Shown here: positions 51,040 through 62,448 of the stretch, piece after piece
Layout: the number at the start of each line of letters is the position of its first letter
How positions within the stretch are numbered: position 1 is the first letter of the stretch
Origin: Nomia melanderi
Taxonomy: Eukaryota > Arthropoda > Insecta > Hymenoptera > Halictidae
DNA length: 64,000 nt
NCBI RefSeq assembly: GCF_051020985.1
Contig: NC_135010.1
Location: forward strand, 2,478,001-2,542,000
Direction: 5' to 3'
Made by a program: the position numbers and the translations under genes
The notes under the pieces: generated by a model
What the model saw: only the letters and a program-made list of their open reading frames with translations
Told to the model about the DNA's origin: nothing
Database searches by the model: none

Positions 51040-51647
51040 TTAACCAATTAGCTGTAGCGACCTCTTTGAAAAGTGTGCACCTAACATGTGTCGCAAAAAG
51101 TAAGCGATGACAAGTATACTTATTAAACACAGAGTATGTGTGGCTGTTATAATATAGAATTAAGTTGTAATAAAATGACTGTTTTATTTTTCAATTTTAA
51201 TACTAACATTCATTTATTTACGTAACTTAAACGTATATAGTTTGCATATGAAAGAAAAAAATTCATGAAATTCAATTACCTAGAAAAGTGATTAGTTAGT
51301 TCAATCTGCTGTTGTGGAATGATATTGAGTAAAACAAGATGCAATACATAAGGGCACTTCGCAAGTCAAACACACATATCTTCATTCTAAAACAACTACT
51401 TTCTTCACATTATATACAGTTTCTTCGTAACAATTATTTATATTCTTTTATACGTTCGTTTTATTTCGTCTTGACCTCCAAATATTCAAAACATCATGAA
51501 ATTTACTAATTTCAGTTTTCACTAAAATTGCAATTTAAACAGCAAATTGTAACCACTTTTTACTCGTGACGAGTATACTTGTCATTACACAAAACCTTGT
51601 AATTTCTTCGTGACGAGTATACTCTTCAAAAACAGCTAACTGGTTAA
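51040..51647. repeat. TTAA-bounded element, family 3, longest copy
   Basis: The left end is TTAACCAATTAGCTGT and the right end ACAGCTAACTGGTTAA: inverted repeats of CCA(A/G)TTAGCTGT with intact TTAA on both sides, 608 bp apart. Near the right end it holds GTGACGAGTATACTTGTC and GTGACGAGTATACTCTTC, variants of the palindrome GACGAGTATACTCGTC also seen at 38268-38560. No transposase is encoded. It ends about 200 bases before the promoter of the gene at 52008. Confidence 0.65.
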
Positions 51648-51806
51648 AAAGAGTGTCCGATACTCAAATATGGTACTAAAATAGCAAAGACTTTCGATAT
51701 TTCGAAGACTGCGTATTCATTTTGATAAAGTAAAATGGATTACTCATTGGTTCCCCTAATACAACATTGTGTTCACGTGAATTTTGCGTTTCCGTGGAGT
51801 TTTTCA

Positions 51807-51812
51807 CACGTG
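51807..51812 (+). promoter_or_regulatory. E-box upstream of the secreted-protein promoter
   Basis: A CACGTG palindrome lies 47 bases before the TATA box. It is a possible bHLH factor site, but a six-base match alone is weak. Confidence 0.3.
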
Positions 51813-51853
51813 CGGAGACGATCGGAGGCAAAGAAGCCGGTACCGGCGAATGC

Positions 51854-51890
51854 TATATAAGGTGACGGAGGTGCCAATTGAAGCAGTCAT
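51854..51890 (+). promoter_or_regulatory. TATA box and initiator of the Pro/Ser/Thr-rich secreted-protein gene
   Basis: TATATAAG at 51854-51861 stands in a GC-richer background and is followed 31 bases later by GCAGTCATT, a match to the arthropod initiator (CAGT core, A at 51885). The spacing is what a focused TATA promoter needs. The predicted 5' UTR is about 123 bases. Such promoters are typical of strongly regulated, tissue-specific genes. Confidence 0.7.
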
Positions 51891-52007
51891 TCCCGCAAAC
51901 TCAGCGGCACCGTCAGGATCATTCGAATTCCCGCATTCGGTAGTGACACCCACGGAAACGTAAAATATTCGCTGCGTACGTTGTCTGGTTCACTGTTTCC
52001 GGACAAA

Positions 52008-55000
52008 ATGGATACCAGGATCTTGACATTACTCGTGTTTATCAGCGTCACGGGATGTTTCGCGGAGCTCTACGTACCTTTCTACAGAATTCGTAGAAGT
52101 GAGTAATCATAGAATAAACACAGACACGGGAACACACACTGCTTGATAGTAACTATGTCAAAGAGAAAAAAAATGGAAATGAAATGTATTTTTGTTATTA
52201 ACAAGTGAATGCACGATACTGCTGCACGTGATAATTGGCACGATGTCATCTATCGATTGCTCGATTAATTAATCCGTCGCTAACGGTACCGGTGACGAGG
52301 AAGAGTTCAACGTGGCGGTCGATGTGATGTTCGAATGTAATTGTTAGCACGCTGACACTTTTAAATTTCTAGAAGAAAAAATTCGAACTGTAAAGGAATA
52401 TTCCATCCGCTAAAATTCGTTAAACGGAGTGAACTTTTACGGAATGAACTGTGTTTCTTATGACCTTATTTTTCGTAAGTCACTAACGATTTTAAATATC
52501 TGAAGATAATTATTATAAGATAGAAAAGTAACTATAATCTTGTACTTGTTCCTATTCTAATGAGATCGTAGAACAAAGATTTTATTAAAGAATTTAAAGG
52601 TTTCTATTAAACTTTCTTTTTTGCAAATAATTAAATACAAAGGCTGTTAAAAACATTAAATGAAAAACAAACCAGATAGTCTATTTTCGCGCGTTTTACA
52701 ATATCATAATTACGTATGTTTAGGTAATGCCCCGTACGACCGTTCATTTTACTATTTGCGTTTTCACTCAACCGTTTCGAAGACATCGTCATTGAAACTA
52801 TCGAATATTAGTTCCCAAGAAATCCTCCATTGCGTAAGCCAAGGATAATAAAAATTATATTCAACAATAAGTTACGCAACACTCGTGTATTTAAATCGGA
52901 GTTGAGACGCGGAAATTTCAGGATAATTGCGAAACCGGCAACGCGTGCGCGCTACGAAGCTGTGAAATGTTAATGAATTATCGTTAGTTAATTCGCGTCT
53001 GAGAAATGCCGATAAATTAGACGCGATTCGAGTCGATAACGGAGAAGCTTTCTTTGTAGGCAATGGATGCGCAGAACACTGTGAGAGGAATGTACGTTTG
53101 TCAATGCCTAGAAACAGGTTCGGGGCTCCTCGGTATTTACATATTTAAATATTTCGAGTAGTGCAAGCGAATGTCAGTCTACTATGATTTTAAACAAGAA
53201 TAAAGTTGATTTAAGAGGATCTGTAAGTATAAAAGGTTTCAATACGTCATGCTCAAACGTGTTTAATGTAATACATATTTAGGAAAATAAGGATATGAAT
53301 AAAATTTTTACGATAGATTCTTCAATCAGTTGTTATGTAATTCTGTGATGAACGTCGATAATTGATTTGTAAAGGAACTATATTCGATGAAGGAAAACTT
53401 GGAATCAGAGTATTATTTAACACACATGAATAATAAGTAGTTACATGAATGCTTTAGAGTAGTGTAGTATAGAAATGGGATATTATATATAGATATTTAA
53501 CAAAAATTATATAGTGAAGTATAATTTAGTTTATAAGAATAAGAAAAAAGAGTCTAAATTATGTTTTGTAAATAATAACATTCACTGCAGAGGTACAATT
53601 CAATTCAATATTTAATCATATACATTGATAGTTAATAAGGTTGTACAAATATTCTACGAACATTATATTATGTTATACTCTGTTGTGAATCGAAAAAATG
53701 TTTTCAAAAAAATTACATAAACAATTTTGTATACAAATTAGTTGATGCCTGAGCTGAAAAATATTTCAAATTGAAAAAATAAGAGTTAAGCAATATACTT
53801 TTATTCACAATTTATGTTTGAACATTTGTAAATTTTTATTTTTAAATGAAACAGCCATCGCAGTCTAAAAATTAGTACTATTTACTTTAAAAAGTTTATT
53901 TAATTCTTCTTATTATTTTTTTACAAACCAATTAAATAGTGACTGTCCTATTCTAAAAGTAATAACTTCAATCAATGAAATATTTAATAATTGACGTTAG
54001 CTATAGCATTACTATCATAAAAATGAAGATTGATTTGAATTAAACACATTTTAAGAAAATTAATTTCTAATAGCAAAGGAACAATTCATCGAGTAATACT
54101 ATGTAACAATAAGTATTGTCAGCTGCATTAACAGAATATCAAACTCGGTTACATTAATTAAATTCATGACACGTTAATAACTTTTTAAATAACTGGTTAC
54201 AATTGAGTGTCAATAAAAGTGTCAGCAAGTAATTAAACTCTTCACGCCGCGTCGCCGCAACATTAATATAAAATATCGGCAAGTGTTTATATGTATGTAA
54301 GTAAGTGCATGTGAAGTAGCAAACCGATAATCGATATTCTCACGTCCGTAATATTAACTGTGACCTCTTCAGTGCATTTTTCTTTTGTATGTGAGTGTTA
54401 TGCACGACGCGCAATAAGCGACGATAATTCGTCGCGAAGTTTACGAACCGTGACCTCGTTTCGTTACCAACCTTGACCCTTGCCAAGTTTACTTTCATCC
54501 AACTTCCTTTTGTTCATATTTTTTTTGTATATTCGGTGATAATAAGAATATAAAATATAATCATTTCTAGCGTTCTTATAAAATGTACAAATAGGTAGAA
54601 ATATGGACAGAATAATAATTTATATTTTGCATTAACTAAATTTTGTAAGATCTTATATATGATTTTATATGTCGTCATTCTAAATAGATTTCAAGACGTT
54701 GATTCTTAATACTTTAGTGTTACATTCTTTGCAACAGATTCGATTAAATCTATATAATTAAAAGATACGTCATTTTTAAATATTTCTTAACTTTTTGGAA
54801 GAAACTAACATTTATTTTAAAATTAAACACAACACTAACAAAATACTATTTAAAAGAAAATTTCATTTATTGATATTTAATTAGATTTACTTATATTTCT
54901 TTATTTCTCGCAGGATTATCAGTCTGACATGTCACACAACTATCTACATACGTGACTATCTACTAAGAAACAAACTGTTTACATTTTCTGAGTTCTCATA

Positions 55001-58000
55001 GTTATGTAATTATAAAAAAAACAGTTTACGTAATTATAATACCACGAATAAATGCTCAATGAATTCTCGAATTTACGTTAGGAGAATGAAAGAATATATT
55101 TATCTTTCCAACTACTATATAGTTTTGATTCTTTATAAATATTCTCTTCTAAAAATGTGGAATTATAAAAATGTAATAATATTTGACAAGAATTTTTTAA
55201 TTTATCATTTTATAAAGACTGAAATGAAAGACAATTAAGAATTTATCTAAGTTAATCTTCTCTTTATATTTTATTATAATCATATTAAACACTAAGAAAA
55301 TTAGTTAAACAGTCAATTTTGCTTAAATGAACTCTGGTATCTGATTTATCTTTATTTACTCCTAACAACATTCATGACTTTCATTCTACTACTGTGCACG
55401 TTCGTCGTAAAAGCCAACTGGGAAATCCCAATGTATTCTCCTGAAGAAATTAGCGTTTAAGTGTGTGTTATAATGTGGCACGTCGAAATTCCTGCATGTT
55501 TGTATGCCAGTCGATCACTGTTTATATACTTCTAATTTAGGAGGACCATCCTCTTTATAAACGGCCAAAAGAAATAAAACTCGTGCCTGCTGTCTGTCCA
55601 ATGTATTGTGGAACTTTCTTTCTCACACGCATGCGTTTCGATGAAAATATATGCAATCCGAACGTCTTCCGAACATTAGAGATTATGAAAAAAAAGAAGA
55701 AATACTGATATTGGAAGGAAGGGTTATACTCCATTAAGTAATATAATAGTCATTCTATATTTATTACTATTTCAATGAATTTTTCTCTTTTATGACACAA
55801 ATTTTTTTATATACCCATAAGGAAAGATAAGACAAAACCATGTTCAAACGAAGCAGATATTAAAAAGTGCTTTTGTATGAGAATGACACAAAGTAGAATA
55901 CGAAACTTGTTACATTCAATTTCTAATAATATAAAAAATTAAAGGAAACAGAGGAAGATTACATCTAACGATATGTATAACAATGGCAGATTTCAATTTT
56001 ATTTAAAATCATATGTTACAGTTATAAAATTATATGTTATACAAAATTAGGTAATAATGGTATATTGTACAGTTTTATAAATATATTCTACATATAACTT
56101 ACGTTTTATATTTTTATAGAATGAGTATAGCAGGATAAGGGGGTCAAAAGTGCCCTTAAACTGATTTTTCTCGAGAAAGTTTCCTTCGATAACTAATCCA
56201 TAGAAAACATTGTACACGAAGTTTCAGCCTCCTATCTCAACCAGAGGGGTACTTATAGGGTAAATTCGAATTATCGGCTTTTGTCTTATTTTTCCTATTT
56301 AATGGTACGTAAAAATTGTGAAAAAATTCGAAGACATTTTTGGCATAGTAATGCGTGGCTGAAAAGTTTTTGAGTTTTTTCTGTTTCAAATTCTTAGCAT
56401 GAAAAATAACCCCCCCCCCCCCCTCCGCCCCAAATAAAAAAATATAGATTACGAACTGAAATTTTCGAGTAACAATTTTTTAATTTTTACAGCAGTGGAC
56501 ATAATGATGTGATAGATATTCTCAATTTTTTTCAAATTCTTTGGCCTGCTACGCCATAGTTAAAAAAAATGAAAAAGTAACTTTTAGATGCATTTCAGGT
56601 AGAATCGTAATTAATACCTTTACCTTCTTCAGTGTATTTTATTTAGTATCCATATTGTGTGAACTTTAGTATTTTAGAATTTTAAACAATAACTTGCAAA
56701 TGAAAAAAATTGAAGTTATTAAAGTGAATCGGAAACGAATATGCATCATCTACCACAATTTCACCATTTATTTCAACGATACGTTTGGCGAAACGTTCAT
56801 ATCCGACTGCGAAACCGCTGAAAGTTTCTTTGTCGAAGGTTCCATATAACTGTTTTCGCTACTTCTCATATAAATACAGAGGTTGAAGTTAGATAATTTC
56901 ACAGTACATCATTTTTAATCACATATGGAAAAGAAATTAGGTTGTAGAAGACTAAACTTCAGACCCATCCAATGTATTTTCTCCTCCAAATTTCGGAGAT
57001 CTCTAATGTTCGGTAGACCCACACGATCCCGTTAACTAGAAAAAGCATGTACATCATAACCGCCAGAGGGTATGAAACATTGATATCAAGCAATCCGTGT
57101 CACTGGGAACGATTAACCAAACGAAAACTGCTGTTTTGTTTCTTTTCATCGGTGAAGACGGGTACGAAGAACTTGATAAGACAGCCGAGGTGGATTTCGT
57201 CGAAGTGCCAAGGATGAAACGAGAATCTGAGAGTCCGAGCACTGTTGAAAGCACCAATACACCTAAGTCCAAAGACGCTACCACTGCCTCTGCACCAAGC
57301 ACACCTCTCGCGAACGCATCTACGAAAAAACCTGCCCCCCCGACCAAACAGAAACAACCAAATCCTACCAGTTCTGCACCTAGCGCAAGTTCACCAGCAC
57401 CCAAACCGCGTCCGCGGACCGGTTCCACGGTACCGAAACGTACAACCAATCCCACTACTTCGAAAGCAGATGCAACGAGTGCTGAGCCTACCACCGCGGC
57501 AACCGAAGCCACGACTACGTCGAAACAACCGGATTCTGATAAGCCAGCTGATTCAAAGTCGCCGACCCCATTGATCGGACTAGAATCCCGTATCGATACG
57601 AGTGAACCCTCTCAACAGCCCGAGAAGAAGCCTCAGAAAAAGCCTGGCGCGAGCTCTTTGCCTTCTGCGCAACACCCCGGTCATCCTAGATACCCGACTG
57701 TATACCCTCCGTCCTCATTCAACTTCCCAAACGCCATTCCAGACTTTTCGCCACGTTACGGTGATCCTACTGTCCACTCTATGCCAGATGCAGGTAATTT
57801 TGCATGGACTGGAACCAGCAATGGACTCGGAACGGCAACGTCCTTCGCTGGCGCGTCGGCTGGTGCGTCCTCCGGATCATACGGCGGCACTCCGAATTAT
57901 GGAACGGGGCAACCGTCGTTCGGTAATCGAGGAGCATTCGTCGACAATACACCTAACGAGGCCAATGTACCTAACACGGGTTATTCGCCGAACACGGGCT

Positions 58001-60497
58001 ATTCGCCGAACATGGGCTATTCACCGAACATGGGCTACGTACCCAACGTGGGTAGCTATGGGGGATTCGGTTACGGTGCAGGAGGTAATGAACAACTCGG
58101 TGGCGAACTCGAGCCCCGGAATTCCATCCTGAAGACACTATCGAGTGGATAATGCATGCTTACACGATACGCGTTTAGAAAAGTTTATACGAGTCATTAA
58201 CAATTGCGAGGGAGCGATATATTGACGAACTGGTTGCTTCGAGGCAATGAGACTAACATTCGAGCGAGTACGATTACGGCTGAAAATTGTTCGATAGGAC
58301 ATGTTGTAATTGTTAAAATCGGGATTTTGCATAGTTTGTTGTATCTCGAAATTGATAGAGTACTATCTAGTTAGAGTTGGAGAATTATTTTAACCCTTAT
58401 GCATGTGTCTTGGGAAACAAGAAGAGGATTATGCTAAATTCATTTTTAATAGTGAAAATTTGGGGAATGTAACGTATAGAAGAAGACGGAAAAGAGTTTG
58501 TTATTCAGCGATTCTAGCATATATTATAATTTTAATAAGTAGTTGGGTATATTATTTAGGTATTGTTTAATTATAAATATTAATTTATCGTATTTGCTTA
58601 CTTGTTTCCCGTATAATTGCACGAATTAAAGAAAATAATTATACAGCGTGATGTTTGTTCGTATTTATATTATTGTTTGATACTGTTCACACTTGATTTG
58701 CTTTTTACAGGCAACCCATTCCCGGATCCTAGTTCATTCGCGTTCCCAGGCTATAATCCAGACGTCTTCCAAAGACAAATGCAGGATTACTTTAATCAGT
58801 TGCAGAATCAATTCCAAAGACAGCAACAAGCGTAAGTTTAAAGATTCGTTGAAAATTTGATTATAATGAAAGTTTTAACGTATATAATAATAAAATAATT
58901 GCTATAAATTAAGACCTTTTAATACTAGAGCTACCGAGCATTTAATACGATTAATATGTGATCCCTATAAAAATTGTAATGATAGATTATTTTAAGTTTC
59001 TTCGGACATTCAATATAGTATTCAAGTGAAATTATTTATTTTCAACATCCATTTCGAATGCTCAATGCTTCTAAAATATCAATAATTGCCAACCAAAAAA
59101 ATCGAAACCAGTCATTTTGATTGGTACGGTAATTCTAATGTTAATTGTGAAATTTTTTAATTATATTAAATACTTAAATGTTTGTAACAGGTTGTTGGAC
59201 ACTGCAAATCGCATAGGCACTGATAGCTATTCAGGATCTAACCCTGGTGGTCATAGTGCTGTTTCCAGCATTAGCTTGGGACCACGCGGCGGCTTCCAAA
59301 CTGGAGCGATCAGTCCGGTATGATTAATATATTACTAATTACATTAAATTTGATTGCAATCATTTTTAAATAATACACTGGAGATGTCTGTAACGAAATC
59401 CATATTGACTGTGTATTTAATACATCTAGGTAATTAATTATAGATTTTACAAACAGGATATATTAAATCAAAGAGAAACATGAAAATAATTGATCCTTTT
59501 GTTATTTTTATTTATATATGCCAGGGAAGTGTGTAGTTTTTCAATAGTTAACATATTATGACTCTGATTATTCTTTAATGACTTTTTAATGACTCTTTAA
59601 TTACCTTTATTATAAAAGATGCACATTTAATTGTACAGTGCTAGAATTATCAAAGAAATAATAAGTATACGAACGTAAATGAAGAAATTACTTACATGTG
59701 CACCTAAATAGGGCAATAGAAGTGACAAAACACTTTATGAGTTGCATTACTATAAATTTAAGTAATATTTATTAGTTACACTAGGGATTTTACGTATTTC
59801 TTCGAATACTATGCAATCCATATTTGATAAGTCTTCGTAAAAATTATTAAGCTTACCCAACAAAATTCTTAATGTAGATTCAAAGACTTATATTTGCTGT
59901 TGTAGGAATATTTTTATAAAAATATTAATGTGTATAAACATTGATAGTCTATATAAAAAGTTATAGTTCAGTTAACCTTTTGCACTTGAGATTCTTTCAC
60001 TAGATGTATTCCAAACTTTATCATGAGATATAGACGATATCCTTCGAAACTAACTACATAATGAGAAAACATTTTAAAATTAATTTCAAATCAATTTCAA
60101 ACTAACTACATAAGAAACAAAAATGTCACAATTTGATGTATTATGAAAAGCTTCATATTATATAGAAAACTTTATAATTTTACTATATCAAATCAAGTAA
60201 TGAGCAAGAGTTACCTCTCGAATGCAAAGGGTTAATCTAATGGCTCCGTAATTCTATCCGCACATATCAGGGTCACGTTATAATCACGTTTTATTTGGAA
60301 CTTTTTAGGCTGCGCCGGGAATTGAGTCCAGATTTGCCGAAGATATTCCCCCACCTTCTAGTGGCTCTTACGGAGTATTTTCTAGCTCGAGTTCGAACAC
60401 TGTGGTTGGTCCAGATGGCAAACCAATGTCTCATAAAGTATCAACGACTGGTGTTAACGACAATGGAAAAATTACTTTCCGCACCGTTGAAGATTAA
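52008..60497 (+). CDS. Unrecognised secreted Pro/Ser/Thr-rich protein with PN(T/M)GYS repeats
   Basis: Exons: 52008-52098, 57158-58084, 58711-58831, 59191-59317 and 60309-60497. All junctions are GT-AG and in frame, giving 484 residues. Residues 1-19 (MDTRILTLLVFISVTGCFA) form a signal peptide. A dibasic MKR at 50-52 could be a propeptide cleavage site. Residues about 53-200 are a Pro/Ser/Thr/Lys mucin-like region. After a Pro/Tyr/Phe segment and a Gly/Ala/Ser-rich part come five six-residue repeats at 302-331. Exon 3 adds a Gln-rich amphipathic stretch (FQRQMQDYFNQLQNQFQRQQ), and the C-terminus is more ordered (VVGPDGKPMSHKVSTTG). The layout suggests an extracellular matrix, cuticle, silk or secretion component; this is inference. 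Reading through the donor at 58085 would add 22 residues and stop at 58152, a possible alternative end. Intron 1 is 5 kb. Confidence 0.82.
56108..56580. repeat. Probable interspersed element with poly-C run
   Basis: A block with its own character (GGATAAGGGGGTCAAAAGTG, CTCAACCAGAGGGGTACTTA) contains a run of about 13 C at 56410. It is bounded by TAGCAGG near the left and CCTGCTA near the right, a short inverted match. No coding capacity was seen. It lies in intron 1 of the secreted-protein gene. The element class is unknown. Confidence 0.4.
56730..56853 (-). pseudogene. Coding-like fragment in an intron, minus strand
   Basis: Read on the minus strand, about 40 codons are open with protein-like composition (LYGTFDKETFSGFAVGYERF, then AKRIVEINGEIVVDDAYSF). 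A stop lies just upstream (TAG at 56860-56862). I do not recognise the family. It may be an isolated exon of another gene, a decayed gene fragment or part of a transposon; chance cannot be excluded. Confidence 0.3.
57970..58059 (+). repeat. 18-bp coding tandem repeat
   Basis: Five units of 18 bases encode PNTGYS, PNTGYS, PNMGYS, PNMGYV and PNVGSY. The central units are nearly identical in DNA (CCGAACAYGGGCTATTC), so copy number is probably variable between individuals. Confidence 0.85.
58919..59144. repeat. TTAA-type MITE, family 1, copy D
   Basis: The left end is TTAATACTAGAGCTACC and the right end GGTAATTCTAATGTTAA. The interior matches the reverse complement of the copy at 44098 over most of its length. 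It lies in intron 3 of the secreted-protein gene. Confidence 0.7.
59972..60235. repeat. TTAA-bounded MITE, family 4
   Basis: TTAACCTTTTGCACTTGAG on the left and, on the minus strand, TTAACCCTTTGCATTCGAG on the right form inverted termini inside intact TTAA. It is 264 bp and AT-rich, with internal duplication of TCAAACTAACTACATAA-like words. It ends about 70 bases before the last exon of the secreted-protein gene. Confidence 0.6.
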
Positions 60498-61255
60498 ATC
60501 CTACGCCATCGATGGAATGTACAATACCAATAACCGCTTTTACTGAACCATCGCATGTTGCGATAAGGTGCAGCAGCTTTTCTTTATTCTTTTGTCCTAT
60601 TTAAATCGAGATTTTCTGTAACTCAGGGTTATATAGAATACTATTAATTGTTTGCTTGTCAAATATATTTACAGCAATGTCATAAAAATACTCATCTATT
60701 TAAGTACAACTCAAATCGTGAAATGTTTTGATAATAGAAGGAGCTTTTTTGCCATCTTGAGCGAAGAAACTACTAGGGAATTTTACATTTTGACAGATTT
60801 TTATACGAGCTGTATGAAAATTCATAATAAAATCGAAGAGGAATAGAGTTATGCTCAAAAACCGACACATTACCACAGTTGACATTATGATTTTTTTCTG
60901 ATCAAATTAAAACGAGAAGTGTTAACGTTATAAGCAAGATTACGAACATAAAAACACACTGTTTATTTAATTCATTTTCATAAACACTATATTTAAAAAA
61001 TGGAGCTATTATATTGGCGTATTTTAAAAATTATACCTAATTAGTTATCTTCGTATTATCTACATTGCAATTTCTAGGATATCCTACATAAAAGTTATTA
61101 TTCTAATATTTATTTAATAGAGTAGTAATGTCATGAAGTCATTTGAATTTATTTAATTCTTCCGTAAGGATTGTTTATCAACAGTGCCTGTAATTTATTA
61201 AATGTGACAATAATATTTACAACCAGAAGATGCTACAATCGTGACAATTTGCTTT
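60498..61255. other. Convergent spacer with 3' UTRs
   Basis: AT-rich sequence between two convergent genes. A plus-strand AATAAA at 60826-60831 is a likely polyadenylation signal for the upstream gene. Short frames here have no protein character. Confidence 0.55.
60826..60831 (+). terminator. Polyadenylation signal
   Basis: AATAAA lies about 330 bases after the stop codon at 60497; I saw no earlier plus-strand hexamer. Confidence 0.45.
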
Positions 61256-62448
61256 TTATTCGTTGCTTCCTTGGGTTTTACTCAGCGGTGGTTCTATCTT
61301 ATCATCAACAACGGGTGCAGCAGCTGGCCGTCCGCCATACTGTGGAAATCGTCCGCCGGTAAATTGTGTCGGGAAGTGGTAACGACGGCCTATTTGAGGT
61401 CTTTGAAATGCTCTCTCACCTTGATACCAAGGTTCACCATTTTGAAAACGAGTTTGAATCTATAATAATTTACATCACTCTTTGTTTTATTTGGACAGTT
61501 CATAAAGAATTAATATTTTTCCTCAAACATATTATTTGAAGTGGTATTTATTGATTATTATAATATTTATTAATCATATTAAATAATGTGATACTTACAA
61601 TCACAACAAAAATTGAAGAGGAAAACAATTTTAATTAACATCGTACCTGTGACTCACGATTACAAACAAATTTTGCATAGTATTCTCCATTCTTATCGAA
61701 TGTAAAGAAGTTATTTATTGAATTTAATTCAAACAATTTAAAATTTTATTAAAAGGAAATTTATCATACATTCCCTACTTAGTTATTTTGTTCCTTCAGT
61801 TTTGTTTATATATGTACTTGAAATAATTTAACCATTTCCCATAATAATTTTATTGCAACATTAAAATTAACTTTAGCGTAAAATATAGAAGCTGTAATAA
61901 CAGGAAGTTTAAGTAAAATTTAATCTGCTTGGATAGTTGATTGTTTCGTTCTTATTATTGAAATCATGTAACACACATAGCTACTATATGATATTTTATT
62001 GAAATAATTATTTAGAAAATTAAACTGAAATTGAGTATATTCAAACTTTATATTTAAATAAAAATTATATTAAAATTAAATTTGTGTTAATGCTAATGAA
62101 TCGATAAAAATATACTGAACATTATATAAGAATGATTAGATTTACCTGTGGAATATAGTTACGCCAATGTGGTGTCGAACCTAATGACCTGACAGGATGA
62201 TCAGGCGTATCTTCTACGCCTCGAAAGCCATCGACGACTGGAATTTCATTGACCTTAGAATCGACCTCGGATTTCGTTATTATTCTGAGATGCACGTCAG
62301 TTATGATGTTGCCCTCGTCATCACGGGTCGATGACATTGACACTTTGCAAATACGATTTTGACAGCCATCTGCGCTTGGTTTTATTTCTTGTCCATTTAT
62401 AATGATGTGGATGTTATTAATAATATCTGATATTTTTTCTAAATCGCC
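61256..62448 (-). CDS. Unrecognised, probably secreted protein (3' part only)
   Basis: Two firm exons in transcript order, 62448-62146 and 61459-61256, encode the last 168 residues. The acceptor is TTTTCCAG, the donor CAG|GTAAAT and the second acceptor TTATTATAG. The first piece has GDLEKISDIINNIHIIING, a Cys pair (GCQNRICKVSM), then DDEGNIITDVHLRI and an acidic VDGFRGVEDTP. The last exon is Tyr/Arg/Gly/Pro-rich (FTGGRFPQYGGRPAAAP). A 39-base candidate exon at 62894-62856 (13 codons, phase-compatible, donor GTAAGT) may precede it. No start codon or signal peptide could be placed, so the 5' end is either in unresolved upstream sequence or beyond the window. AATAAA overlaps the TAA stop. The family is unknown; secretion is inferred only from composition and neighbours. 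Confidence 0.65.

Larger units (their letters stand above)
41934..52007. other. Ten-kilobase gene-poor region
   Basis: No convincing multi-exon or single-exon gene was found on either strand. The region holds a mariner-type MITE (43644-43855), family 1 and 2 TTAA elements (44098-44323, 45351-45597), a GC-rich patch (44873-45165), a weak transposase-like fragment (49544-49810), an ATCA microsatellite (50805-50823), a 608-bp TTAA element (51040-51647) and the promoter of the gene at 52008. Elsewhere it is featureless AT-rich DNA. Confidence 0.55.

Noticed and set aside
57054..57512. 152-codon frame on the minus strand
   Set aside because: It is the antisense of the Pro/Ser/Thr-rich exon; its Val/Gly/Leu-rich content mirrors the sense codons and it has no signals of its own.
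57602..58132. 176-codon plus-strand frame in another phase
   Set aside because: It overlaps the spliced secreted-protein exon entirely and shows Arg/Thr/Ile-rich shadow composition, with no splice support.
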